Origin: Strigamia acuminata
Taxonomy: Eukaryota > Arthropoda > Chilopoda > Geophilomorpha > Linotaeniidae
Assembly: GCA_949358305.1 (NCBI GenBank)
Contig: OX442317.1
Location: 15,938,491-16,002,490 of the forward strand
Direction: 5' to 3'
Length of the DNA: 64,000 nt
Under the pieces are notes generated by a model. It saw only the letters and a list, made by a program, of their open reading frames with translations. It made no database searches and was not told where the DNA came from. Made by a program: the position numbers and the translations under genes. Shown one piece after another: positions 11,417 through 22,300 of this stretch. How positions within the stretch are numbered: position 1 is the stretch's first letter; every line of letters starts with the position of its first letter.

Positions 11417-11757
11417 ACGAGAAAATACGAAGTTCTCGTATTTTCTCGGTTTTACTTCCATTTGGTTAATTCTTACCTTTGGTTTCAATACAATTTATCT
11501 TATTTCAGAAGTCTGCGAGACACATATAAAAAGAAGATTTTTTTTTTTTTTTTTTTTTTTTGTTTATTTCTAATTAAATGAGAAAAATCTTATATATAGG
11601 CTTAACCCGCCATGCAATAAGAAACAGACGAAAAAATCTTCTTTTTATTTGTGTCTTGTAGTTTTCTGAAATGAGATAAATTGCATTGAAACGTAACATA
11701 AGAATTAATCAAATGAAAGCAAAACCGGGAAAAAATGAGAATCTTGTATTTTCTCGT
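11417..11757. repeat. Imperfect inverted repeat (hairpin element, about 340 bp)
   Basis: The left arm (about 11430-11545, TCTCGTATTTTCTCGG..TTCCATTTGGTTAATTC..AATTTATCT..TTTCAGAA..AAAAAGAAGATTTTT) is matched by the reverse complement of the right arm (about 11628-11757) at roughly 80 percent by eye. A small perfect palindrome (GAGAAAATACGA/TCGTATTTTCTC) lies at 11420-11447. The loop is T-rich. A related fragment is at about 25341-25385. It is probably a fold-back MITE. No coding potential. Confidence 0.6.
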
Positions 11758-12306
11758 TGTACAACAAAGTCGGTTCGCGTTACACGAGTTTTTCAAAGTA
11801 CCGTGGCCCTGGTACACGATACCGTCTCGGTTTTAAAACGGCACCGCGGTCCCGACGCTCACCTGCCGCAAAAAGCAATGCAGTCCAGGGCCGCGAACCG
11901 CGTGTAAAAACGCCAACTGACGAGTGTTTACCGGGAAAATGGTTAATTTACCTCTAATCGTTCCACTTGTTCACTTGTTCACGACACGGGGTCCACACTA
12001 CTGATGGCGAGCGCGCGAGTGATTCGACGCGGCATCTGGCGACAACCATGGAATCCCGCGCGTGATGCGACGTTGTTTGTTTATTTTTGTCTATTTTATT
12101 TATTTATTTGTTTATTTATATATTTATGTTTATTTGTTTATTCATCTATTTGTTTCACGATGCTTTCAAATTTTTATTTTTTTGTAACTCCGCTCACCAA
12201 GCAGCGTCGTTATCGAAATCCGCCATACCTGACCGCTGACTCCGCGCCGCCACGTGCTTCGCTGCTGAGCAAGTTGAAAGTATTTATGCCGTTTATCTAT
12301 TTATCA

Positions 12307-12339
<33 letters not shown>

Positions 12340-12602
12340 CCAATCAACCAATTGACAACGACAACAATTGTTTCAACAATCCGACCATTCGTCCGCTTGT
12401 GTCTAAACGAGTGGAAGCGTGGAGAGGCGCGGAATTCGTCGCCATATTCTCGCTTGCCAGAAATGAAAAGAGAATAATTCGGTTTATCATTGTTTGATTG
12501 ATCTGTGGTTTTATTCACCATCCTTTCCTTTTCATTGATTGTGTTTTGCTGTTCAATTCTCGTTTGTATTTAATTTACGGTAATCTAATTTTTACATTTC
12601 AG
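11758..12602. other. No gene; (CTAT)n and TTTA tracts, possible 5' UTR
   Basis: A TTTA/TTTG-rich stretch lies at 12075-12150 and (CTAT)n at 12302-12339. The acceptor TTTCAG at 12597-12602 abuts the next gene's ATG, so part of this may be a 5' UTR intron. Confidence 0.45.
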
Positions 12603-13364
12603 ATGGAGAACGGAAAGAACGTCATCTGGGGTGAAGTGCGCCCGGGCACGAGGTGAGAGTGGTTGGTCGATCGATTGGTTTTATTTATTCGACACATTTT
12701 ATTTTATTTCATTTCATTTTTATTTTATTTTTAAGGGGTTCGTCGCGATCGCCACCTTCGACGAGGTCGCCGCAGACCATCTATGTGCGGCCCGGGGAAT
12801 TTGGTAAAAACATATTCTTCGGGCCGAGGCGCTATGTGCCAGAGTGAGTAAAGCAATTTATGGTCGATTCGTCGGTCGCGGTTTGATTAATCATTTTTTT
12901 TTTTCCATAGTAACTTACCATGGTTGCCACCTAAGTGTGCGAATAATTTCCAATGCGACACGCGCCTCGCGCGGGATTGCCCGACACCGCCGACGCATGG
13001 GTGGTCGGATATCCCAAGATCCACCAGAAACTATGTGTATCAATTCTGCACAACTTGCTACGAGTTTGGTCGTTGCAACCCATTCGTCACCAGTTACCAG
13101 TCACCAGTCACCCACGACCGCCACCAGTTCGTCAAGATATATCTACCTGTCCAGTTAGTTAATTAATTGTTCTTTATATCTTTTTTTTTTTTTGTTTGTT
13201 TGTTTGTTTGTTTGTTTGTTTGTTTGTTTGTTTGTTTGTTTGTTTGTTTGTTTGTTTGTTTGTTTGTTTGTTTGTTTGTTTGTTTGTTTGATAAATATGT
13301 ATATATATTTTTTTTTCTTCCTCTTAGTGGGACATCGTTATCGAACGTAGCGCCATCGGCGTAA
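12603..13364 (+). CDS. Four-exon gene for a small Cys-rich protein (145 aa)
   Basis: Exons: 12603-12652, 12736-12843, 12911-13153, 13328-13364. All three introns are phase 2 with GT..AG ends, and the joined frame of 438 bp closes exactly at TAA 13362-13364. The peptide starts MENGKNVIWGEVRPGTRG, has a Ser/Arg/Pro-rich N-terminal part, then IYVRPGEFGKNIFFGPRRY. It has seven cysteines, including CANNFQC and CTTCYEFGRC, which suggests metal binding or disulphides. There is no signal peptide. The third intron carries a 98-bp (GTTT)n tract. No family recognised. Confidence 0.6.
13193..13290 (+). repeat. (GTTT)n microsatellite
   Basis: About 24 uninterrupted GTTT units lie inside the third intron of the 12603-13364 gene, T-rich on the sense strand and ending about 37 bp before the acceptor. 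Confidence 0.95.
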
Positions 13365-13527
13365 TTTTTCATTTTTTATTGTATTTTGTTCATTTGTAGT
13401 TTATAATTTAAATTAAAATTGAATTTGAGATAAGTGGCCACGATTGATTGGGTTTATTTGATCGCAAAAAAAAAAAAAAATTAATTCGAATGAATCTATT
13501 GGTGTTAAAAACGACACGACCGGTTTG

Positions 13528-14085
13528 TTAGCCGATTGGTGAACAATTTGCGAAACACGCGCGACACGTGGGGGCGTATTTCTCGGCACCCCCTATCACC
13601 ACGACGTCTTCTTCGCCCGACGTCCGCTTCGTGAACGCGGCTTCCCCTCGACACCGGTAGCACGTTGCCTTCAGCTTCACGATGTGCTCTGATTTCGGGA
13701 GCAAATCGCAGACTTGACCGAACGGGTTCAACTTGAAATCCCCATCGAGGGCCGCGATTACCACAGTCTTTCCTTTCTCTGCCATTTCTTGACAGAATTG
13801 TACCAAGTCCTCGAAAAACTGGCCCTCGTCAATCCCGATAATCCCGAAATTTTCGGATTGTCTTCGGGCTTCCGCGAGGTTTTCGACGGCGCGCGCCGCT
13901 CTCGATTTTCCGTCACGAGCGACGATTTCTCCGGGAATGTGGCGGTTGTCGATTTTGGGCTTCAATAACAACGCTTCTTCTCCTTCTAGGCGCCTCAAGA
14001 GTTCAGTTGTTTTCCCTGCAAACATCGGGCCCACTATTAACTGGATATTGCCTCGTGGTCGATCCTCGATGGCCGACGTCGACAT
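13528..14085 (-). CDS. Thymidine kinase, TK1 / type II family (185 aa)
   Basis: Phosphorylates thymidine (and deoxyuridine) with ATP in the dTTP salvage pathway, normally in the cytosol. The Walker A loop is GPMFAGKT (residues 19-26). The catalytic Glu is in IDEGQFF (E87). The lasso and thymidine-binding region is VVVIGGAEKYAPTCRACF (161-178). The structural zinc is held by CYRC (142-145) and CRAC (174-177). Start: ATG at 14085, after a possible UTR acceptor (GACGGTAG). The ORF is intronless, unlike its neighbours. It ends right after the zinc site, so it lacks the long C-terminal extension that regulates vertebrate TK1 and resembles short bacterial or viral TKs in length. TATCYRC and EAAFTKR resemble eukaryotic TK1. 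A recent transfer or retrocopy is possible but not shown. Confidence 0.9.
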   Translation of the reverse strand: MSTSAIEDRPRGNIQLIVGPMFAGKTTELLRRLEGEEALLLKPKIDNRHIPGEIVARDGKSRAARAVENLAEARRQSENFGIIGIDEGQFFEDLVQFCQEMAEKGKTVVIAALDGDFKLNPFGQVCDLLPKSEHIVKLKATCYRCRGEAAFTKRTSGEEDVVVIGGAEKYAPTCRACFANCSPIG

Positions 14086-15130
14086 CTCGCCTTGTTGCGT
14101 CTACCGTCGAGAAAAAAGAGAAAGAATTTAAACGAATAAATGAAAAACGAAAAACTGCCAAAAACGTGAGTCCGACTGCAAAACTAAAATTGGATAGAGA
14201 TCGAGAACAAAATGGCGGTGATGGTGATGTAACCACGGGGATTCCCGCCCGTGTTCGCGTACCGACCCGTTCTGGTTCATTTGGTTAGTTGGTCGGTCGA
14301 CTCAATTAAGGAGTCAATCAAATTGTTGGAGATTTTTCCTATTTTTCTATTTTGAAAATTGACTAGGTTTGTTTACCGTGCAAACGAGACTCGATATAGC
14401 AAATGAACCGGTGCGTACAAGTGCGCGAAGCGAAGCGCGGTATGGTGGAAAAGTTTAGCCCGTCGCTCGCTGCAAAGACGTGACGATATGATGCGACATT
14501 CTGTGACACAAATTAGAAATTAAGAAGAAATAAAAAAAAATAAATAAATAAATAAATAAATAAATAAACAAATAAAATAAAATAAAGAGAGGATTCTTTC
14601 CATTCTCTTCTTTACGTTTTCTCTTTTCCTCTCCATTTCTTTGCGCCCACCCGCGAGAGAAGCGCACATCAGTGCACCAACGCAAACGCGTCGCCTCTAA
14701 TGGTACGCGCGTTTGAGCGCGCCCTAATGCGTGATAATGAACGCAACGTGGTCGAGAGGGGCGACAATCAGAATTTAATGAAATGAATATTTTTTTTTTT
14801 TTTTTTTTTTTTTTCAGTTTGATTTGAGATTATTGAAATATTAAAATTTACAATTAAAATAGCACACAATTCCAGACGCAATCACAATTGCGAACAATGA
14901 TGGATTCTGGGATTAATTTAAAGTTTGCGTTAAATCGTAAATGCGCATGCGCAGATACCGCGCAGCGAGGTGCACAGGTATAATTTCCTCCGATGAATTT
15001 TACTTCGGATTTTACGGACAATTTCAATGTGGAAAATTTATTTATAGTCGTCAGTTATTTGGCAACAATATTATTACATTTTTAATCAGCATTTTAATCA
15101 TAACTTTTGTCAGTTGTGTAGCTTATTTTT
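14086..15130. other. No gene; repeat S copy 2 and T/TTTA tracts
   Basis: Contains A-rich (AAAT)n at 14529-14585, a diverged repeat S copy at about 14640-14765, and a T23 run at about 14791-14813. No splice-supported frame found. Confidence 0.45.
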
Positions 15131-15762
15131 GATTTGTTATTGTGACTGACCAGAAGGCCAGTCTGAGACCGAGAGGGGCGTGCAAGTGTGACACATATAG
15201 GCACTGGCGCCAGAAGAACTCGGGCACCGCGCCACTCGGTGGGTACTGTGCCGCTCGACCGAGCAGACGACGGCCCCTCGCTCTGCTCTCGGTCTGAAGG
15301 CTTTCGCAAAATGCAGCGGACGCGGTGATTAGAACTCGCGTCGACTCCGACGGGACGTCAACTCTGGAAGGTAAAATTAAAATATGAAACGGCGGATATT
15401 TTACGAAACTTTTGTTCCAGTCGGTTGCTACGAAGATAATCTCGTTAATCATTGGAATACGAACCGCGGAACCGGTTCCAAGATCCGAAATTTAAACTTT
15501 AATCGTCCGCTCGTTGTCGATCGCCAGGCACCTATAAGTGATAAACGCGTCCTTTTCATTTTCTTGTCGCGTCTCGGGAGTTTGTGGATCTATAACCTGG
15601 CCTAATCTGACCTAATTCGAATCTGAGTTTGGATCTGAATTCTGCGTTTGCTTTATCGTTTCAACATTATGAGAGTTTCCTTTTATTAAACAATTATATT
15701 TTTAATTCTACTTGCTATTTAACTGCGTCCCGGTGCGTTGCCATAAGCACCGGACACCTTCG
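15131..15762 (+). repeat. Dispersed repeat R copy, left part (split by Copia-1)
   Basis: It starts with the hairpin variant (15144-15163) and a type-I cassette (CCGCTCGACCGAGCAG at about 15250). The CGGTCTGAAGG..CGCGTCGACTC block, the tail and the long extension follow, ending CACCTTCG. It resumes at 20993 after the Copia insertion, as shown by the uninterrupted copy at 27180-27640. Confidence 0.75.
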
Positions 15763-16189
15763 TGTTAGAAAGTTGTGATACTTTCTCAATATGTTTGAGT
15801 GTTTGTGTGTGTTGGCATGAAGCATTAGATTAATTGCACATGCTTTCATACATTATGGTAGATTATTGTTTATGTTGCTTTATATCTTAATGGATATAAT
15901 TATTCAGTTAATTTATTATTATTTAGTTAGTTTATTATTGTCATTTTGTATTGGCCTGATTTATTTATCTAAGTTGGTTATTTTCAAAGAGGACAAATCA
16001 TCATTGTTGTTATTGTTTAAATGATTCGTTCTTGTTTTACTATCATTTCATGTAATCTCAGACCCATGTGGTCTAGTTCCCACTTGGTTCCTAGTTTTGA
16101 GTCATTAAAGATGGCGGCCACCTGTGTGGCATGTTTTGCAAAGTTTTCACAAGTTGTCAGGACTCACCTCATTTTAGTAATTCCCAACA
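15763..16189 (+). repeat. Copia-1 5' LTR
   Basis: 427 bp, beginning TGTTAGAAAG and ending TTCCCAACA. Looks identical to the 3' LTR. Preceded by target duplication CTTCG. Confidence 0.95.
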
Positions 16190-16207
16190 TGGTAGCAGAG
16201 GGTGGTT
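16190..16207 (+). promoter_or_regulatory. Copia-1 primer-binding site (tRNA-iMet 3' end)
   Basis: TGGTAGCAGAGGGTGGTT follows the LTR directly. It is complementary to the 3' end of animal initiator-Met tRNA with one mismatch over 18 bases. Confidence 0.85.
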
Positions 16208-17802
16208 GTGGTGAGTTCTGACATTGTTTTAAGTGTGAAATTCGGATTCTACGCCATTTTTCGACCCCGGGACGTCAGGGACGAGCGCCGGGATCGTCGG
16301 TAACGAGACGCGGCAAACGGGAACAACAACACGGTAATTTTGGAGTTTTTGAACGGAAAAACGTGTTGCGAACGTTGGAATTCGTGCAGCGGACTTCGGG
16401 ACATTGAGGACACGTTGTTGCAACGTATTTCGCCAGTAAATGGCGACGATTTGACGACGAAAAACAGCGAAAAACGGCGAGAAGGCAACGGTAAATGGAA
16501 AATTCCGGTTGTGACGCCGTTTTGCAGTGAATTGTTCGTTTGGAACGAACACCGGGCCAAAATACAACAAGAGAACATTTGGAATGATCTAGGACATTGT
16601 ATGTAAGTAATACGAATAAATTACTTACCTTTGTTTGTGTTTTTTGAGCTGTTCGGAATCGACGGACATCGCGAAGCAAATTCGCGGCATCACGGATCGT
16701 CTGGTCGACGTCGCCGTACAGCGCAGCCCACTACGGGGTCGGCGGGACCGAAATTGTTTGTTTTGTGCGATTTTTGGGCGAATTTCAGCTGGGAAAGGAC
16801 AACGCCAGTGTTAATAAGGGTGAAGTACATATATTTTCGTTAAAATATTCCTTATTAAGCAGTACGAAACTGCCGGAACACGAGGATTTGTTCTGCACAC
16901 GTTGGATCAGCTTTTCGGAATTCCAAGATGGCGGCGCCCATCGCGATACGACTTTGAGGCCGTATTTGGACTGTTTTTGAGCCGAGACGTGGATCCCAGC
17001 GCTGGAAATTACAACGTGGGACCGCATAAGGGTCGTAGGAAGCGATAGGCAGCGGTTTGGAGTCGAATCAAAACGTTTTTCGGGAAAAACGAAGCATTTT
17101 TCGGCGGCGACGAGTGGAATTGGATTTCACAACGTTTAGAAGACGTCGCTCATCGTAATTGAGCATTTCCACATTGAATAACGTCGGGTAGACGTTTTAA
17201 GGAGTTGCAGCTAACGTCTGGACGACGTTACCGAATTTTTGGCGAACATTTCAGGACAATTTCGAGTTTTTTTTGGACGCGTTTGGTGCGACGGGCACAA
17301 ACGCATCACGGATTGGCCCGTAACGGGTATCTGTGCATCGTGGGACAGGTTAAGTCTTGTGCCAGGTGCACAAGTGAATTGCAACGGTTCGGAACGACGT
17401 TTCAACGGCGTCAACGTGGGATTTTGCGATGCAAAAGTCCCGCAAAGAAGACAACGTGCCAGCAAAGTGTTTATTGTTCATTTGGGTTGTCGTGAAACTT
17501 TGTATAGTTATTTAAGGTTTTGTTTTGGGGTTCCTTTGTTTGTTTTCCGCCCTTTACGCAGTCGCGTAGCGGAATCCTATTTCCACACAGGCTATTTCTG
17601 GCCACCAAGTGTCCCGCGGGCCCAGGTGCACCGGTCGGAACTTGGGAAATACTGTGTGGAGTTGGTCATCTCACTTAGTGAGATTAGCCCCCGGGAAGTT
17701 GTGATTTTTCTCCTTAAATTTTGATGGGGAAAAACTAGTGTTTTTTTGTGTATTTTCAAAGTGGAAAAGTGCATTTTAGTGAAAAGTGGATCCAAATAAG
17801 TA
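16208..17802 (+). other. Copia-1 leader, 1.6 kb without a long frame
   Basis: It is unusually long for a Copia leader. Its style and some phrases (for example GAACGTTGGAATTCGTGCAG at 16370) resemble the leader of Copia-2 (33130-34195, minus), which suggests common descent. It probably holds the packaging signal a non-autonomous element must keep. Confidence 0.5.
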
Positions 17803-20391
17803 GTGAAAATGTGTTTTGTGCCGTCACTAAATTTATTAGTGAGTGTGGTGTGGTTGTGTGGCTCAAGTTTTGTGCACACAGTGTTTCGTGCAACGAGAAC
17901 GTCTGTAACAGACATTGTGAATGCCTGCAACAAACAGACGATGGATGGCACACACAAAGCACAACTGAAGATGGAAACACAGGAACAAAATGTCTTTAAC
18001 AGACAAACAGTGTATAACGCACTAGATGAACAATTGGAAGAGAAAATTGGTTCTTTAGAGAAAGAATTTTTGGAATTGAATCCTGGCTTAGACCTGGACA
18101 AGATTGTACTGTTACTAACTCATATTATTTATAAGAGCGCATTAACCCACAATTTAGATGACTTGGCAGGGGCCATTAGAAATGTAATTGTATCAATTTG
18201 TGAGATGCGTACGAGTGAAGCGAGCGGGGCTGCAAATAGCGAAATGCAGGGCTCTAGTGACGGTAATCAGAACAGTAACATGGTTGATTCGAATGGGATT
18301 TCGAATACCATGAATGATTTGAGCGTAACCTCAAGTAATGATGTGCAAGACATCAAATCCCAACATAGACACGGGAATTTAGAGTTTTTGGACCAAGTTC
18401 AAATGAAAGCTAGCAATGGAAATAAGAAATTGAATTTCACCACAGTTAAAAGTGGTAAACCCCTCAATTGGAATAAGAAAAATAGGGAAAATAACCAATG
18501 TAGGATTGGTAACTTAAAATTTTCGAACCGGGTTCGGAATAGAAAGAGAGAGGGGGACCCAAATAGGAGTGATCTTTTAATAGAGATTTCAGGGAAATCT
18601 AATACGGGTTTGAGTAACCAAAAGTCAAGTATGACAACAGGGATTAAACGGAGTGGTCCCCTGAATTCTGGTATTAAAAACCAGAAAAAGAATTATAAAA
18701 ATGTGCCAAAGCAGAAAGGAGAGTGTAACAAGGACAGGGTCCTTCCATTCTCATTGTGGCATACCCGGATGGGGTATTCGAATGAAGAGAGCATTTATGC
18801 TATGAATGGATCACAAGATGTTTTTGGTGTCCAATCGGAGGACACAGGGACCACCCCTATAACGGGGGACTTTGTAAAGGCAAATATTTACCCAACACAA
18901 AGAAATAATAACCGGAAAGCTTTAGAAGCTGTTCATTTGAGTGTTTGGAGGGCCCCAAATACAACTGGGGAGAAATATATCATTATAGTCGATGATTGTT
19001 CTAAATACGCATGGTTTAGACCATTAAAGGAAAACAGCATTTTAGTAGAATTTCAGAATTGGTTAAAAGAAATTAGATGCTTGAGAGGAACTGTGAACAA
19101 GGTTTATTTGGGCCCTGGGATGGATTTTTCCACAGAAGAATTGACAGCGTGGGTTGAAATAATGGAGAATTATGGAATTACAATTAATGGTGTAAATTCA
19201 GATAACCCAATGGCTGACTCCATCTCTGAGAGGGCCAATGCAGACACAATAAGCGGGGTGGAAAGTTTAGTTGTAGAAAATAAATTTCCAAGTAATTTGT
19301 GGTTGGAACTGGCCAACACAATGGTCTATTTAAGAAATAGAGCCCCCAGAATCGATTTAGACTGGAAAACCCCATACAACGTATTGTATGACCGATGTGT
19401 ATCGGTGCGACATCTCAGATGTTTGGGGTCTAGAGTTAAGGTTTTTCATTTTAAAAATGGGAAGAGGTGTTCCTGGCTGGGCGCTCTAGTTGGGTATTCC
19501 AGTTTTAATAGGAAATACCGGGTCTGGGACCCAGGAGAAAACAGGATTTTTCAAACAAATAGTTTGAAAGTGGATGAGTGGAGTTATTGGCACGAGGGGG
19601 AAGTGGAACCCTATATGGAATTTGTTAACACAGATCAAAATGTAGGGAATAAGAACACTGAAATTCCATCCGAGGATATAGTGCCAATATCCCCTCAGCT
19701 GGAAGTGCCTTCCCCATTGGAAATGGAGTTTGAAATTCCCCCATTGTTGACTTTTGGAGAAGTTGACATTAATGAGCTTACGACTATTGGGAATAAGGGG
19801 GAAGAATTGAGGCATTTTAAGGTGGAATTCGCAGCCAAATCTGCAAAAGGTTTCAAACAATCTGATCCTTCCACGACACAGGTCGATTATAAAGTGGAAA
19901 CGGTCCGTGAACATGACCCGCAGGGGAAGACTGTTTTCGATGGGTTAGAAGACGAGCGTCGTACCGACACGGATGAGTTTGCCACAAGTAATGAAGAGGT
20001 TTATGATGACCTCACGTGTAAACAGGAATCTTCCTCTTTAGTAGAGAATGAAATTTCCCCATCATCAAGCAAGTGTAAAATGATTGAGACAGAGGGGGAG
20101 TTTAAAAGGACTAAAAGACGCAAAAAGAAACGTAAAGGAAACAAGAGTGTAGATGTGTTGACAACAGACACAGCCGGATGTCAAACTACAATTTTCGAGT
20201 CGATCTCAGATGGTGGTATAGACATAATGACCGAAAAGAATTTGATCAACGAGGGGGAAGATCGAGATGGGTGTTACACTCATAATCAGAAATTTGATTT
20301 CTTATTGTCGAATTTGGGAAAACGGACTGGGCAGGTCACGATACATGGCTTAGACTTTGCATGGGATGAGAACTACTTATATTACAAATAG
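17803..20391 (+). CDS. Copia-1 ORF: integrase-derived protein, catalytically dead (862 aa)
   Basis: Residues 1-310 are low-complexity N/S/K-rich with no Gag or zinc-knuckle motif. Residues about 317-345 (LWHTRMGYSNEESIY) align with the GAG-pre-integrase helix, but the second His is Tyr and the CxxC pair is gone. Residues about 370-600 follow the Copia integrase core and C-terminal part: KYIIIVDDCSKYAWF, SERAN, WKTPYNVLYDR, WDPGENRIF. Of the D-D-E triad, the first Asp is Ser (HLSVW, S380), the second is Gly (LGPGMDF, G437) and only Glu is kept (E476). The tail (600-862) is acidic with a KRTKRRKKKRK cluster, a likely nuclear signal. Translation may start at M1 or at M48 (MDGTHKAQ). The long intact frame in a young copy argues for a non-catalytic function such as DNA binding or trans-recruitment. 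Confidence 0.8.
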   Translation: MKMCFVPSLNLLVSVVWLCGSSFVHTVFRATRTSVTDIVNACNKQTMDGTHKAQLKMETQEQNVFNRQTVYNALDEQLEEKIGSLEKEFLELNPGLDLDKIVLLLTHIIYKSALTHNLDDLAGAIRNVIVSICEMRTSEASGAANSEMQGSSDGNQNSNMVDSNGISNTMNDLSVTSSNDVQDIKSQHRHGNLEFLDQVQMKASNGNKKLNFTTVKSGKPLNWNKKNRENNQCRIGNLKFSNRVRNRKREGDPNRSDLLIEISGKSNTGLSNQKSSMTTGIKRSGPLNSGIKNQKKNYKNVPKQKGECNKDRVLPFSLWHTRMGYSNEESIYAMNGSQDVFGVQSEDTGTTPITGDFVKANIYPTQRNNNRKALEAVHLSVWRAPNTTGEKYIIIVDDCSKYAWFRPLKENSILVEFQNWLKEIRCLRGTVNKVYLGPGMDFSTEELTAWVEIMENYGITINGVNSDNPMADSISERANADTISGVESLVVENKFPSNLWLELANTMVYLRNRAPRIDLDWKTPYNVLYDRCVSVRHLRCLGSRVKVFHFKNGKRCSWLGALVGYSSFNRKYRVWDPGENRIFQTNSLKVDEWSYWHEGEVEPYMEFVNTDQNVGNKNTEIPSEDIVPISPQLEVPSPLEMEFEIPPLLTFGEVDINELTTIGNKGEELRHFKVEFAAKSAKGFKQSDPSTTQVDYKVETVREHDPQGKTVFDGLEDERRTDTDEFATSNEEVYDDLTCKQESSSLVENEISPSSSKCKMIETEGEFKRTKRRKKKRKGNKSVDVLTTDTAGCQTTIFESISDGGIDIMTEKNLINEGEDRDGCYTHNQKFDFLLSNLGKRTGQVTIHGLDFAWDENYLYYK

Positions 20392-20565
20392 TTAGTTGTT
20401 AGAAGAATAATACTTTTAACTTGAATGTACTTTGGTTTGACTTTTACAACGAGAAACCATTATCCCTGGCATATGCCCTTACTCCTCCGTTGATTGTTTG
20501 ACTTAAGTGAGCGTGGTTAACCACAACGTTGTAACACACTGGCAAACACTCGAACAGAGGGGGAA

Positions 20566-20992
20566 TGTTAGAAAGTTGTGATACTTTCTCAATATGTTTG
20601 AGTGTTTGTGTGTGTTGGCATGAAGCATTAGATTAATTGCACATGCTTTCATACATTATGGTAGATTATTGTTTATGTTGCTTTATATCTTAATGGATAT
20701 AATTATTCAGTTAATTTATTATTATTTAGTTAGTTTATTATTGTCATTTTGTATTGGCCTGATTTATTTATCTAAGTTGGTTATTTTCAAAGAGGACAAA
20801 TCATCATTGTTGTTATTGTTTAAATGATTCGTTCTTGTTTTACTATCATTTCATGTAATCTCAGACCCATGTGGTCTAGTTCCCACTTGGTTCCTAGTTT
20901 TGAGTCATTAAAGATGGCGGCCACCTGTGTGGCATGTTTTGCAAAGTTTTCACAAGTTGTCAGGACTCACCTCATTTTAGTAATTCCCAACA
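20566..20992 (+). repeat. Copia-1 3' LTR
   Basis: 427 bp, preceded by purine tract AGAGGGGGAA (about 20556-20565) and followed by target duplication CTTCG. Confidence 0.95.
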
Positions 20993-21700
20993 CTTCGGAC
21001 ATTTATCCACGTTGGTGAACATTATTATCGATGCCGGTGTCAAAAATCCATGTCGCGCTTACATACATCGCACCTCGCATATTATCGCGCGTGGGAACGC
21101 GTTCACGCGTGTGCATGGCAAACAAAGACACGCTCATGCGAGCACATTGTCGAGGACTTCGCTCACGATCGCGCACTGACACCAGAACGTGTTGCATCAA
21201 AATATTGAAATTTTCTACGACCAGATGCCGAATCTGTCATGTGCAAAGAGAGTGTGTGTAAACGAACGGACAAATAAATAAATAAATAAATAGATAAACC
21301 AAGTGTTTTTCATAACTGTTTGTTTGTGTGTACCGGCGGAACGTTGTGATGTCGATGTGAGAGTTTATTTTGGAAGAATTTGTTGGGACTGTCGACGCTC
21401 GTCGGTGCCAACTGCCCCGGTTGACCAACGGCTGAACAATAGAGTGGTTGCGCAACCCCGTATGCAGACTTTTGTGACCGAAACCCCCCGGATTTCCGCG
21501 AGGGCTCGAATCAGTCCCGGTTGGTCTGAAGGTGTTAGTAGATCCATCGGATGCAGTGACCGAAATTCGCGTCATTTACGATGGCGCGCCGTGCATCGCG
21601 GAATGGAATTTAAACCGTAGACCAGTTTAAGCGTTCACAATCTCATTTCACGCGACATCTATCGTGATAATCTGATTAATGGTTGGGGTACACGGTGTGA
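20993..21700 (+). repeat. Dispersed repeat R copy, right part, with a following R core
   Basis: GGACATTTATCCACGTTGG continues the copy interrupted at 15762; compare 27594. A new core (TTTATTTTGGAAGAATTTG, then GCCAACTGCCCC) is at 21362-21418, and the closing blocks are at 21525-21700. Confidence 0.65.
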
Positions 21701-22300
21701 CGTAATTACTCAGAATCGTCACGTTAAAAAACAAAACGAAATGGGTGGATGGATGGGAATTTTTATTTCAGTCAGTTTTATTTACTCGCCTAAAAAAGAA
21801 AAAAAGAAAAAAAAAAAAGAAAGGAAAAAGAAAAGGAAAAAAAAAAAAAGAAAAAGGATAACGAATACGACGATTGGTCGAGTGAACGGAGATACCCGCC
21901 GCATGGAACCGTGTGCCGAAAGGATGGAGACAGACAGCCGCCATGTTTCCGGATTATGTCACTTGGTGTCGCTCTATGCATCGATAGTGATCACGCGCGG
22001 GACAGACGACGTCGTGTTTCCATCTTCCAAAAAGTGAGTAGTTGACCGTTCTACCGTCACATTTATCAGTCAATCGATCGACAAATTGAAAAAAAAAACA
22101 ACCCTCGATTACCTCTACGCCTCTCTCGACAACGTATCAATTAACACGCGCGTGCAAACACGAACGCCTGCGTTGGTTCGGTCGGGCACCGCTCGCTCGC
22201 TCATTTGACAGACTCGTGACTTGAAATTTTTTATTTTTTCTTAGCCGTTATTTTATTTTCCTTTGCATTCGACTTTAATTTAATTTCTATGTTCCAGACG
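21701..22300 (+). other. A-rich tract and probable 5' UTR exon
   Basis: A purine tract (AAAAG)n lies at 21796-21856. The segment 21860-22033 ends at GTGAGTAG (donor) and the acceptor GTTCCAG lies at 22291-22297, three bases before the next ATG. It may be a non-coding first exon of the 22301-23000 gene. An upstream pyrimidine tract is also present. Confidence 0.35.

Larger units (their letters stand above)
15763..20992 (+). mobile_element. Copia-1: recently inserted, non-autonomous Ty1/copia element
   Basis: LTRs at 15763-16189 and 20566-20992 are both 427 bp, TG..CA, with no differences visible by eye. The 5-bp target duplication CTTCG is at 15758-15762 and 20993-20997. The primer site TGGTAGCAGAGG at 16190 matches the 3' end of initiator-Met tRNA with no spacer. 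The purine tract AGAGGGGGAA precedes the 3' LTR. A leader of about 1.6 kb precedes one ORF (17803-20391) made of integrase-related sequence. There is no Gag domain, protease, reverse transcriptase or RNase H, so it must have been mobilised by another element's proteins. The intact Copia-2 in this window is an obvious candidate helper. Confidence 0.9.

Noticed and set aside
13163-13372. Frames rich in VCLF or NKQT
   Set aside because: Translation of the (GTTT)n tract within an intron.
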